NCBI GenBank assembly: GCA_023436245.1
Contig: JAEZJZ010000102.1
Span: 1 to 64,000, forward strand
Length of the DNA stretch: 64,000 bases
Direction of reading: 5' to 3'
From: Bacillota bacterium
Lineage (GTDB): Bacteria; Bacillota; UBA994; UBA5500
Below are positions 25,908 to 33,692 of the stretch, piece after piece. Within the stretch, counting starts at the first letter, position 1, and every line of letters begins with the position of its first letter. Under the pieces are notes generated by a model. It did no database searches and had not been told where the DNA came from. It saw nothing but the letters and a program-made list of their open reading frames with translations. Position numbers and translations under genes: made by a program.

Positions 25908-27944
25908 TTAGCGATGGGATCGACGGTCGTGCAACTCCGCCAGTTTCCCCGCATTGAATCGATCCACAGTGGAGAGATAGCCCGTGATGCGACGAATGCG
26001 GCGGATGTTGTCGCTGCCGCAGCCGGGACAGTCAGCATCGAACACGCCTTGCTGACCGCAGTCGAGGCACTCATCGATCGGAAAGTTGATGGCGGCATAG
26101 CCCATGCCAGCCGCAGCCATGCCACGCACAATTGCGTCGGTTGCCTGCCAGTTAGGGCCGGGCGGAGCGTCAAGCTCCACGTAGGAGATGTGGCCGGCAT
26201 TGCAGAGAGCGTGGAACGGGCCCTCGCGGTTCAGCTTATTTTGGATGGTAGTGGCGTAGCCCACTGGCACATGGAACGAGTTGGTGTAGTACTCTTTATC
26301 CGTCACGCCGGCGATGATACCGAATCTTTCGCGGTCGGGCGCCGCCATCTTGCCGGCCAGGCCCTCCCCTGGCGTAGCGAGCAGGGTGAAGTTGAGGTGA
26401 TGTGTGGCTGTAGCCTGATCACATAGCTCACGCAGGCGCGAGACGATCTCTTGCCCCAGCAGCCAGGTAGCTTCACTCTCCCCGTGATGCGTACCGGTCA
26501 GTGCCACTAGTGCTTCGGCCAGACCGATGAAGCCAACGCTCAGGGTGCCGTGCTTGATTGCTGGCTCAATGCGGTCATTCGGCTGCAGTAGTTCGCTATC
26601 CAGATAGACTTGCTGGCCCATCAGGAAGGGCATGTCGCTGGCTTTGAGATTGGCCTGGATGCGGTAGCGGTGCAGCAGTTGTTCCACCACCAGCTCCATC
26701 GTGCTGGAGAGTAAGCGGAAAAAGCGTTCGCGGTTCCCGCCTGCCTTGAGTGCCAGCCGAGGTAGGTTGATGCTGGTGAATGACAGGTTTCCCCGGCCGA
26801 CGATCTGCGCCGGGCCGTTGACGTTGGCTGCCACTCGGGTGCGGCATCCCATGTAGGCTACCTCATCGGCATAGCCGGTATTGTACGGAGCGTCCAAGAA
26901 GGAGAACGCCGGATTGAGTCGGACAGAGGCGACTTCCAGGGCAAGGCGATAGAGGTCGTAGTTCGGATCCCCGGGAGCAAAGTTGACACCTTGCTTCACC
27001 TTGAAAATGATGTTGGGGAAGATAGGGTGCTCCCCTTTACCCAATCCGGCTTTATAGGCCAACAGCAGTTGCTTGGTGACCAGTCTCGCGCCACGGGACG
27101 TTCCAGTACCGACATTCAGACTGCTGAACGGCACCTGTGCTCCGGCACGGGAATGCATGGTGTTCAGATTGAAGATCAGCGACTCCATAGCCTGATAGAC
27201 GCTTTCCTCGTCCGCATTTTCGGCAAATGGGCCGAGATCGTGGTCGAAGTTAGGGAACGACTGCCCGCCGTGCATGTCATTCTGCAGGCCTTGCAGGATA
27301 ATCGCGGCCAGCGCTGCGGCTGAGCCGATCCGCTTCGGAGGTCGGATGAACCCATGACCTGGGTTGAAACCCTGGGAGAGCAGGCGGTGCAAGTCAGTCT
27401 GTACACAGGTCAAGGTCATGCCATACCAAGCGAAGTCGTGGATATGTATGTCCTTCTCGCGGTGCGCCCGGGCGATGTGCGCCGGTAACCCTCTGCGCTC
27501 CCACATATAGGCGCTGGCCGCTTCAAAGATCTGCAGACCCTTGGCCGAAGGAGAGTTGCCGACGTTGGCGTTCTCTTTGTGCGTTTCCTGCATAATCCGC
27601 TCCATGGTCAGCAGTAGATCTTGCTTCCCTTCCCGATGGGCGGTACGCTGGTTGCGGTAGGTGATGTAGGCTCTGGCCGTCAGGTGGTAGCCTGCCTGCA
27701 TTAGGGCCTGCTCCGCCGCATCTTGCACTTCCTCCACACTCGGCACCGGTGGTTGCTGGCTCAATTGGGCCAGCTTGACCAGGACTAAGGGGTAGAGCCG
27801 TTCTGCCGCTTCGTGGTCGCCTTCGCCTGTGGCAGCCAGAGCCTTCTCCAAGGCTTTGATGATCTTATCTCCATCGAAACTAACCTCTCGTCCATCGCGC
27901 TTGGCAATGCTCACATAGTTGACAGTCGTCTGGTTTTGGATCAA
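25908..27944 (-). CDS. nrdD: Anaerobic ribonucleoside-triphosphate reductase
   Basis: A 678-aa class III ribonucleotide reductase making deoxynucleotides without oxygen. An N-terminal ATP-cone (about residues 10-100) gives allosteric control. The C-terminus has the zinc site CLDCGQQ..CPGCG and the glycyl-radical segment RRITGYLSTVDRFNAGK. The radical glycine is installed by NrdG, encoded divergently 135 bp away. The start is TTG at 27944 with GAGGTGAAG upstream. nrdD and nrdG are usually co-directional, so the divergent layout is notable. Confidence 0.95.
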   Translation of the reverse strand: MIQNQTTVNYVSIAKRDGREVSFDGDKIIKALEKALAATGEGDHEAAERLYPLVLVKLAQLSQQPPVPSVEEVQDAAEQALMQAGYHLTARAYITYRNQRTAHREGKQDLLLTMERIMQETHKENANVGNSPSAKGLQIFEAASAYMWERRGLPAHIARAHREKDIHIHDFAWYGMTLTCVQTDLHRLLSQGFNPGHGFIRPPKRIGSAAALAAIILQGLQNDMHGGQSFPNFDHDLGPFAENADEESVYQAMESLIFNLNTMHSRAGAQVPFSSLNVGTGTSRGARLVTKQLLLAYKAGLGKGEHPIFPNIIFKVKQGVNFAPGDPNYDLYRLALEVASVRLNPAFSFLDAPYNTGYADEVAYMGCRTRVAANVNGPAQIVGRGNLSFTSINLPRLALKAGGNRERFFRLLSSTMELVVEQLLHRYRIQANLKASDMPFLMGQQVYLDSELLQPNDRIEPAIKHGTLSVGFIGLAEALVALTGTHHGESEATWLLGQEIVSRLRELCDQATATHHLNFTLLATPGEGLAGKMAAPDRERFGIIAGVTDKEYYTNSFHVPVGYATTIQNKLNREGPFHALCNAGHISYVELDAPPGPNWQATDAIVRGMAAAGMGYAAINFPIDECLDCGQQGVFDADCPGCGSDNIRRIRRITGYLSTVDRFNAGKLAELHDRRSHR

Positions 27945-27971
27945 TTACTTCACCTCGCTAATCAGTTCTGA

Positions 27972-28007
27972 TACAATATCTAGTAGTATGAATGCCAAAC
28001 CTAGGCA
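27972..28007. promoter_or_regulatory. Pair of NrdR-like boxes between nrdD and nrdG
   Basis: Box 1 TACAATATCTAGTA (27972-27985) and box 2 GGCAAGATATAGTG (27994-28007) each match the NrdR palindrome CACTATATATAGTG at about 10-11 of 14 positions. Their centres are 22 bp apart, about two helical turns; reported pairs are often about three turns apart. They lie between two divergent ribonucleotide-reductase genes, the expected place for NrdR control of both. Confidence 0.6.
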
Positions 28008-28079
28008 AGATATAGTGTATCAAATTGCTCATTCGTTCCGCAATGGGTTTGCGCCTTTTACAGTTTAGGGGGGTCAAAG

Positions 28080-28568
28080 ATGCTAGTTCGTTTGTCCGGC
28101 ATCAATGCCGAGAGCGTCACTGATGGCGAGGGGATCAGAGCAGTTGTTTATCTGCAGGGGTGTGTACACGCCTGCCCCGGTTGCCATAATCCGACCAGCC
28201 ATCCGCTAGATGGAGGTTACTTGGCGGACACAGACGCAGTGCTCGCTGAGCTTTTGGCCAACCCACTAGTGGGTGGTCTGACCATCTCCGGCGGTGAACC
28301 GCTGCTGCAGCCGGAAGCGACATTGGCCTTGGCCAGTGGAGCAAAGTTCAGGGGAAAAAGCGTCTGGGTCTATACTGGTTTTCTCCTGGAAGAACTGTTG
28401 CAGCGACCCGGGGCCCGGGATATACTGCGAGTGATAGATGCGTTGGTCGACGGGCGCTTTCTAATTGAGCAGCGCGATCTGGCAGTTCCCTACCGGGGTT
28501 CCCGTAACCAGCGCATTCTGCGTTCTGCTGATTGGGCTGCGCTGATCGCTGAAACCGAATGCAGTTAG
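28080..28568 (+). CDS. nrdG: Anaerobic ribonucleotide reductase activating enzyme
   Basis: A 162-aa radical-SAM protein that generates the glycyl radical on NrdD. The cluster motif CVHACPGCHN (CX3CX2C, about residues 25-34) and a GGEPLLQ SAM-binding motif are present. The protein is short, as usual for NrdG. The start is ATG at 28080 behind GGGGGG. It is divergent from nrdD and shares its upstream region with the NrdR-like boxes. Confidence 0.92.
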   Translation: MLVRLSGINAESVTDGEGIRAVVYLQGCVHACPGCHNPTSHPLDGGYLADTDAVLAELLANPLVGGLTISGGEPLLQPEATLALASGAKFRGKSVWVYTGFLLEELLQRPGARDILRVIDALVDGRFLIEQRDLAVPYRGSRNQRILRSADWAALIAETECS

Positions 28569-28579
28569 CCACGTATAAG

Positions 28580-28691
28580 AAGGTACCAGCCGATTCTTGG
28601 CAAGCAAGAATCGCCTTATTGAGATCGCAACTCTGTGAGTTGCTGAGGTACCAGCCGATTCTTGGCAAGCAAGAATCGCCTTATTGAGATC
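28580..28691 (-). repeat. Two units of the type A structured repeat, inverted orientation
   Basis: Units start at 28580 and 28645 (65-bp period). Read on the minus strand they match the 7616 unit closely: hairpin GATTCTTG/CAAGAATC, linker with TCAATAAG and tail GCTGGTACC. The second hairpin arm pair GCAACTC..GAGTTGC is intact in the first unit; in the second it runs into a 12-bp minisatellite. It lies between nrdG and the PspC-like gene. Confidence 0.88.
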
Positions 28692-28751
28692 GCAACTCTC
28701 TGAGCAACTCTCTGAGCAACTCTGTGAGCAACTCAGCGAGCAACTACTTGA
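28692..28751 (+). repeat. 12-bp minisatellite at the end of the type A repeat array
   Basis: Five consecutive 12-mers: GCAACTCTCTGA twice, then GCAACTCTGTGA, GCAACTCAGCGA and GCAACTACTTGA. Each repeats one arm of hairpin 1 of the structured repeat, as if the arm had been amplified by slippage. The array is too near the next gene to be coding and may fold into alternative hairpins. Confidence 0.85.
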
Positions 28752-28791
28752 GTTACCGTGCATGTTTCTTTAGATGGGGGGGAGAGAACAA

Positions 28792-28965
28792 ATGAGACAA
28801 CTGCATCGCAGCCGGCGCAACCGGATTCTGCTTGGTCTCTGCGGCGGGATTGGGGAATACCTGAATGTTGACCCGGTGCTGATCCGGATCGTCTGGCTGA
28901 TTCTGCCTGGCGCAAACATCATCATGTACCTGATTGGTTCACTGATCGTCCCAGACGAGTACTAG
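28792..28965 (+). CDS. PspC-domain membrane protein
   Basis: A 57-aa protein: a basic start (MRQLHRSRRNRILLGLCGG) followed by GIGEYLNVDPVLIRIVW and a C-terminal hydrophobic helix ending IGSLIVPDEY. This is a complete minimal PspC domain, found in phage-shock and envelope-stress proteins. The start is ATG at 28792, near a GGGGGGGAGAG stretch. No pspA or other stress genes are nearby. Confidence 0.82.
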   Translation: MRQLHRSRRNRILLGLCGGIGEYLNVDPVLIRIVWLILPGANIIMYLIGSLIVPDEY

Positions 28966-29054
28966 GCGGCCAATCCGCATGGTTGCCTCGTTCTAGCGCT
29001 TCTCGGTCCGAAATAGGATAGAGCATCAGGGGAGAAGGGCAGAGGAGGGGCAAC

Positions 29055-29231
29055 ATGCGGTCACCGATAGCGAGCAACCCCGCATTTCTGGTGCGTCAGT
29101 CATCGCTGGCCATGCAGCGAGCGGCGAAGTGTCTGTTTCGACAGGGGCGGGACGCCGAGTTCGCACGAGCGGCCAGGTTGATGGAAGAGATTAACCGGTT
29201 CCGCAAGGAACTGGAGCAACGCAAGCACTAG
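29055..29231 (+). CDS. Small basic hypothetical protein (58 aa)
   Basis: ATG at 29055 follows an excellent GAGGAGGGG site and opens a 58-aa frame ending in TAG at 29229-29231. The protein begins MRSPIASNPAFLVRQSS and has a Lys/Arg/Glu-rich amphipathic helix in its second half (AARLMEEINRFRKELEQRKH), possibly a short coiled coil. It has no signal peptide. I do not recognise the family. Its position 90 bp after the PspC-like gene allows co-transcription. Confidence 0.55.
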   Translation: MRSPIASNPAFLVRQSSLAMQRAAKCLFRQGRDAEFARAARLMEEINRFRKELEQRKH

Positions 29232-29256
29232 TGCTGATTGCAGGGAGGACTGTCGT

Positions 29257-29450
29257 AGAGCGCCTGCGAGGATGACACCTACGGGCGCCGTTCACGGCGC
29301 CCTCTACAGGGGCAAACTCCTGTCACCCTGGGCGCTCGTAAGGGCGCATGTATGCGACTCGCCTTGTGGCACTATTAGATGAAGAGAAGAGATTACACCT
29401 CGATCTGCTGACGAAGCGGCGGCTACTGGCAACACATGCCAGTAGCCGCC
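29257..29450 (+). other. Structured intergenic segment upstream of an ABC transporter operon
   Basis: The 29232-29690 stretch has no convincing gene but holds strong secondary structure. An outer pair GAGCGCC..TGACA (from about 29257) and TGTCA..GGCGCTC (to about 29338) encloses a perfect hairpin GGGCGCCG ttca CGGCGCCC (29283-29302). A second perfect 14-bp hairpin with loop ACACA spans 29418-29450. It could be a leader RNA controlling the downstream transporter. I could not match it to TPP, guanidine or other known riboswitch cores. Confidence 0.45.
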
Positions 29451-29690
29451 TTACTATTCGAGCAGCTATCGCGCTGCCGCACAGAGTTCGAGGTCCTACA
29501 GGAAAGACTTGTTCAGCTCGGTCAGGCGCTTCGCATTTCCTACTCTCAGCGGGTAGAGATCCGGCGGGCACCGTTTCGCTCCCCTATTTCCCCACAAAAC
29601 AGGCGTTCCGCCCTCTCAGTCGGGCACCTTTCCACCGCTCCCTCCGTAGTATGTAGGAGTATTTCCCAAAGGAAAATAGAGGGAGGCAAC

Positions 29691-30683
29691 ATGGTGAAGA
29701 TCAACCGAGTACAGGTGCTGTTGTTGGCGTGCTTATTGGTTGCGCTGTCGGTCTGGCTGGCAGGCTGTGGCGCCAAGGAGCAGGGGGTGGCGAGAATACG
29801 CATTGCGGATCAGTTTGGCCTGGGCTACGCACCGTTCACGATTATGCTGGAGGAACAGCTGATCGAAAAGCATCTACCGGGGGTGCAACTGGAGACAGTC
29901 AAGCTCGGCAGCGGGGGTGCAGTCAGCGAAGCGATGGTGGCAGGGACGCTGGACATCGGGTTCATGGGCATGCCACCGTTTCTGATCGGCTGGGATAAGG
30001 GCGTGCAGTGGAAGATAGCTGGAGCGCTCGATTCGATGCCGCTACTCCTGCTGACCTACCGCGATGACATTCAGGAGATCGGTGACTTCAAGTCAGGTGA
30101 CAAGATTGCCTTGCCTGGTCCGGGCAGCAATCAGCATATTCTGCTCTCGATGGCCGCGGAACAGGACTTGGGTGATCCGACCGTGCTTGATGACCTGATC
30201 GTTGCCCTGCCGCACCCTGATGCGGCGGCCGCGGTCATGGCACACAAGGAGGTTTCCGCGTACTACTCGGCACCTCCATATCAGTTCGAGCTGATCAAGC
30301 AAGACCCGAAGTTGCATGTGGTGGCGGAAGGCACCGAGGCCTTCGGCGAGCCCTTCTCCTACATAGTCGCAGTGGCCAGCGAGCAGTTCTACAGTCAGTC
30401 CAAGTCCGCCTATGAGGCTTTTGTCGCCGCTCTAGAGGATGCGCTAGCCATACTGCGGGATGAACCGGCTCGGGCTGCAGCCATTTTGGCTAAGGTGGAC
30501 GGAAAGGTTACGGCTGAGTCCTATCAGGAGTACATCACCTGGTCAGGCGTGCAATGGGAGATCACGCCCCGGGGGATGATGCGTTATGCCACCTTCATGC
30601 ACCAAGCGGGTTACATCAGCAAGGTTCCAGCTTCCGTTTCGGATGTCACCTTCGCGAACTTACATCACCTGGTGAAACCATGA
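29691..30683 (+). CDS. NitT/TauT-type ABC transporter substrate-binding lipoprotein
   Basis: A 330-aa SsuA/TauA/ThiY-like binding protein. The signal peptide ends in the lipobox LAGC with C26 as the lipid site. The mature domain starts RIRIADQFGLGYAPFTIML, typical of the NMT1/SsuA fold, and includes AGTLDIGFMGMPPFLIG. The ATG at 29691 has GGGAGG upstream; the frame extends back to 29436 without support. It is first in a three-gene operon with overlapping ATPase. The ligand (sulfonate, taurine, thiamine precursor, guanidine-like or other) cannot be determined. Confidence 0.85.
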   Translation: MVKINRVQVLLLACLLVALSVWLAGCGAKEQGVARIRIADQFGLGYAPFTIMLEEQLIEKHLPGVQLETVKLGSGGAVSEAMVAGTLDIGFMGMPPFLIGWDKGVQWKIAGALDSMPLLLLTYRDDIQEIGDFKSGDKIALPGPGSNQHILLSMAAEQDLGDPTVLDDLIVALPHPDAAAAVMAHKEVSAYYSAPPYQFELIKQDPKLHVVAEGTEAFGEPFSYIVAVASEQFYSQSKSAYEAFVAALEDALAILRDEPARAAAILAKVDGKVTAESYQEYITWSGVQWEITPRGMMRYATFMHQAGYISKVPASVSDVTFANLHHLVKP

Positions 30684-31450
30684 GACGGGCGCCAAAGCTA
30701 GAGGTACTCGACCTGACGGTTCACTATCACCAGGCGGGGCAGGGTGAGCACCTGGCGGTAGCAAACGTCTCGTTCGACCTCTTTCCAGGGGAGAAGCTGA
30801 TTCTGCTCGGTCCCTCCGGCTGTGGCAAATCGACTATTCTCAAAACAATTGCCGGATTCATCCCGGCCCGTTCCGGGGAAGTCCGACTGGAAGGCCTGGT
30901 GGTCAGCCGCCCGGCACCGAATAGAGTGGTCGTCTTTCAGGAGTTTGATCAACTGCTGCCTTGGAAGACTGTGCTCGGCAACGTGGAGTTTGCTCTGCGC
31001 GTCACGCGGACCGCAACTGGTCAAAGCGAAGTTCGCGAGCGGGCTCAGAGCTACATTGACATGGTCGGCCTGGGCAAGTTCGGCGACTTCTACCCGCACA
31101 CGCTCTCTGGCGGAATGAAGCAGCGGGTGGCGATTGCCCGTGCCCTAGCGCTGGAGCCCGACATCCTGCTCATGGATGAGCCGTTTGGCAGCCTGGATTC
31201 ACAGACCAGGTTGATCATGCAGCAAGAGCTGATTCGCCTCTGGGAGAAAACGAACAACAGCATTGTCTTCGTCACGCACAGCATCGAGGAAGCTGTCACC
31301 CTGGGCGATCGCATCGTGGTGTTGACGCCGGGGCCCGCAAGGGTGAAGCAGATTATTCGGAATGCTGCCAATTGCAGTCTGATAGAACAACCAGCATTCC
31401 AGGCCACGTGTCGGGAAATTCGCTCTCTGCTGCACGTTGTGGCGCAGTAG
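30680..31450 (+). CDS. NitT/TauT-type ABC transporter ATP-binding protein
   Basis: A 256-aa SsuB/TauB-like ATPase. Walker A GPSGCGKST is at about residues 45-53, the Q-loop in VFQEFDQLLPWKT, the signature LSGGMKQRVAIARALA and Walker B ILLMDEPFGSLD. The ATG at 30680 overlaps the upstream stop as ATGA, so it is coupled to the binding protein gene. It energises import through the permease encoded next. Confidence 0.9.
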   Translation: MRRAPKLEVLDLTVHYHQAGQGEHLAVANVSFDLFPGEKLILLGPSGCGKSTILKTIAGFIPARSGEVRLEGLVVSRPAPNRVVVFQEFDQLLPWKTVLGNVEFALRVTRTATGQSEVRERAQSYIDMVGLGKFGDFYPHTLSGGMKQRVAIARALALEPDILLMDEPFGSLDSQTRLIMQQELIRLWEKTNNSIVFVTHSIEEAVTLGDRIVVLTPGPARVKQIIRNAANCSLIEQPAFQATCREIRSLLHVVAQ

Positions 31451-31465
31451 AAGGAGAGGTAAGAA

Positions 31466-32218
31466 ATGCGAAGGATACGACTGCTGATTCTCCTCCTGCT
31501 GATCTGGGAAGCTGGGGTTCGTCTTGCGGGAACCCCGGCAATAGTCCTGCCTGCGCCATCACGAGTGTTGCTCGAGTTCTGGCGTCTGCTTGCATCTGGG
31601 ACGCTTTGGCCTTTCGTTTGGAACACCCTCTGCGTGCTGTTTCTGGGGCTCTGGTTCGGTTTGGTTGCTGCGTTCTTGCTCACCGCATTGGCCATCCTCA
31701 CTCCGATCGGCCGCGACCTGCAAGGGTTACTCACGTCCATGTTCAACCCGCTGCCGGCGGTAGCTCTACTGCCGCTGGCTCTGCTCTGGTTTGGACTCGG
31801 GCAGCGGTCGTTGTTGTTTGTGATCGTCCATTCCGTTGTCTGGTCACTTTCGCTGAACACCTACACCGGCTTCAGCACAGTACCAGAAACCATGTTGCGG
31901 GTTGGACGCAACCTGGGCCTTTCTGGGCTAGCCATGGTGCGTGAGATCTACATTCCGGCTGCTTTGCCGCATATCATTGCCGGGTTACAGTTGGCTTGGG
32001 CGTACGCCTGGCGAACCATCATCGCTGCGGAGCTGGTCTTTGGCGTGACCGGCAGCAAAGGTGGATTGGGCTGGTTCATCTACAAGATGCGCTACAGTCT
32101 GGATACTCCCGCCGTCTTTGCGGGGCTGCTGGCGATCATTCTGCTGGGCCTGGCGGTAGATGTGCTGTTCCGCCGCCTGCAGGCTGCTACCGTGCAAAAG
32201 TGGGGAATGTCCATCTAG
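31466..32218 (+). CDS. NitT/TauT-type ABC transporter permease
   Basis: A 250-aa SsuC/TauC-like inner-membrane protein with about six hydrophobic segments. The coupling region includes TMLRVGRNLGLSGLAMVREIYIPAALP, a typical EAA-type loop, then LAWAYAWRTIIAAELVFG. It starts at ATG 31466 behind GAAGGAGAGG, 15 bp after the ATPase gene. Together the three genes form a complete importer. Confidence 0.9.
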   Translation: MRRIRLLILLLLIWEAGVRLAGTPAIVLPAPSRVLLEFWRLLASGTLWPFVWNTLCVLFLGLWFGLVAAFLLTALAILTPIGRDLQGLLTSMFNPLPAVALLPLALLWFGLGQRSLLFVIVHSVVWSLSLNTYTGFSTVPETMLRVGRNLGLSGLAMVREIYIPAALPHIIAGLQLAWAYAWRTIIAAELVFGVTGSKGGLGWFIYKMRYSLDTPAVFAGLLAIILLGLAVDVLFRRLQAATVQKWGMSI

Positions 32219-32240
32219 CCCGTGCGGATTACAGAAAACA

Positions 32241-32280
32241 GACAGCCGGCCCTGACCAAACCTCAGGGCTGGCTGTCTTT
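32241..32280. terminator. Bidirectional terminator between the ABC operon and the MFS gene
   Basis: ACAGCCGGCCCTGA pairs with TCAGGGCTGGCTGT (one G-T pair) over a short loop, with CTTTG on the plus side and CTGTTTTC on the minus side. Confidence 0.88.
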
Positions 32281-32298
32281 GCTCTTGCTGCCGGGAGA

Positions 32299-33585
32299 TC
32301 AGTGCACTGGACTCTTCTGCCTGTTCACCCGAGGACTGGTGCTCCTCTGCTTGGGCGCGGAACGGCCTTGCGACTTCTTTCCGCCTCCGCCTTTGATCTG
32401 CGGCGCCTTGATGCAGGTGAAGGCCAACACCCCGGCCAAGGCCATGGCGACGGCGGAGGCGATGAACAGGGGCAGTTTGCTGTTGGCCACGAACAGCCCG
32501 AAAATGGGCGGCCCAAAAGCTGCGCCGAAGAACCGAACAGTGCCATAGAGGCAGGTGATCATGCCACGCTCCTCCTGGTCAGCCGCACCGGTAATCAGCA
32601 GGTTAATCGCCGGCAAGGCGAGGCCGGTCCCGATGCCTTGCAGTGTGATCGCGCCGATCAATAGATAGACGCCAGTGGTGAAAGCTGGGGCCAGCAGTGC
32701 CCCGCCGATCAGCAGCATGCCGCCCATGGAGGCCCATTTGCATACCTTTCCCGCCTGCTTCTGCAGCCAGCTGCCGCTCAGATAGGCGGTGATAGCCATG
32801 GCGAGCACTGGGATGGCGATGACAAACCCCTTCGCCAAGCCCTTGATCGCGTGGCGCTCTTCCAGCACGTCAGAGAAGTAGCTCAGCACGCCGAACAACA
32901 TGAACAGGGCAAGCAGGCCAGCGAAGAAGGCAGCAGCCAGAGAAACGGCGTTCTTCTTCAGCACCTTCCAAACTGCCGCCAGGTACTGGCCGATCTTTTG
33001 CTGCTCACGGGACTGCTCCGGCTCCTTGACCACCAGCCAGACGCCAATGGCCACCGGCACGGCCAGCAGCGGATAGATGAAGAACGGTGCGAACCAGATG
33101 ACGAGCGCTGCCAGCGAACCGATAATCGGGCTGACCACTTTGCCCAACCCGTTGGCCGACTCGAGCAAGCCGAGCGCTTTGGCTCGTTCCGCTGTTTGAA
33201 AGATGTCGCCGGTGAGGGCCATGGCCAGCTGATAAGTGCCACCGCCACCGATGCCTTGTAGCACCCGGGCCGCCAGAATCCAGTTGAATGGATTCTCGAC
33301 CAGCAAACTAGCGACGCCGGCCAGCAGGCCGCCGATGCCGAAGACGATCAAGGCCGGCACGATGATGATCTTGCGCCCGAAGCGATCAGATAGGAATCCG
33401 GCAACCGGGATGGTCAGTCCTGCTGGCACAGAGAAAGCAGTGATGATCAGGCCGACCTGAAATGGCGAGAGCCTCATGGCTGACTGCATCAGAGGTAGGG
33501 CGGGGATGAGCATACTGTTGCTCAGAACCATCACGAAAGGCACGCCGCAGAGGACAGCAAAAGGCACCCTAGTGCTAGCTTTCAC
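32299..33585 (-). CDS. Major facilitator superfamily transporter, drug-efflux-like
   Basis: A 428-aa protein with about 12 hydrophobic segments. The loop 2-3 signature GFLSDRFGRKIIIV and the motif-C-like GIGGGGTYQLAMALTGDIF region are present, in line with Bcr/QacA-type exporters. The last 30 residues are a hydrophilic, Lys/Arg/Ser-rich tail, longer than usual. It starts at ATG 33585 behind AGGAGAG. Substrate unknown. Confidence 0.82.
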   Translation of the reverse strand: MKASTRVPFAVLCGVPFVMVLSNSMLIPALPLMQSAMRLSPFQVGLIITAFSVPAGLTIPVAGFLSDRFGRKIIIVPALIVFGIGGLLAGVASLLVENPFNWILAARVLQGIGGGGTYQLAMALTGDIFQTAERAKALGLLESANGLGKVVSPIIGSLAALVIWFAPFFIYPLLAVPVAIGVWLVVKEPEQSREQQKIGQYLAAVWKVLKKNAVSLAAAFFAGLLALFMLFGVLSYFSDVLEERHAIKGLAKGFVIAIPVLAMAITAYLSGSWLQKQAGKVCKWASMGGMLLIGGALLAPAFTTGVYLLIGAITLQGIGTGLALPAINLLITGAADQEERGMITCLYGTVRFFGAAFGPPIFGLFVANSKLPLFIASAVAMALAGVLAFTCIKAPQIKGGGGKKSQGRSAPKQRSTSPRVNRQKSPVH

Positions 33586-33692
33586 GATATCTCTCCTCCT
33601 GTTTCCGCCGAGAAGAATCGACTGAGCTTAGGGTTGCCCTTGTCTGGAAGCGATATGCCGCTCTGTAGTGGGCCATGTTCTCTGGGGCTGGC

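Noticed and set aside
28461..28763. Cysteine-rich minus-strand frame with repeated SES/C motifs
   Set aside because: Its repetitive sequence is only the translation of the minisatellite and type A repeat units; it also runs into nrdG.
29348..29656. Two short overlapping plus-strand frames with coiled-coil-like sequence (29348 and 29436 starts)
   Set aside because: They could be read as one frameshifted gene, but the 14-bp perfect hairpin at 29418-29450 lies inside them and neither start has a good ribosome site.
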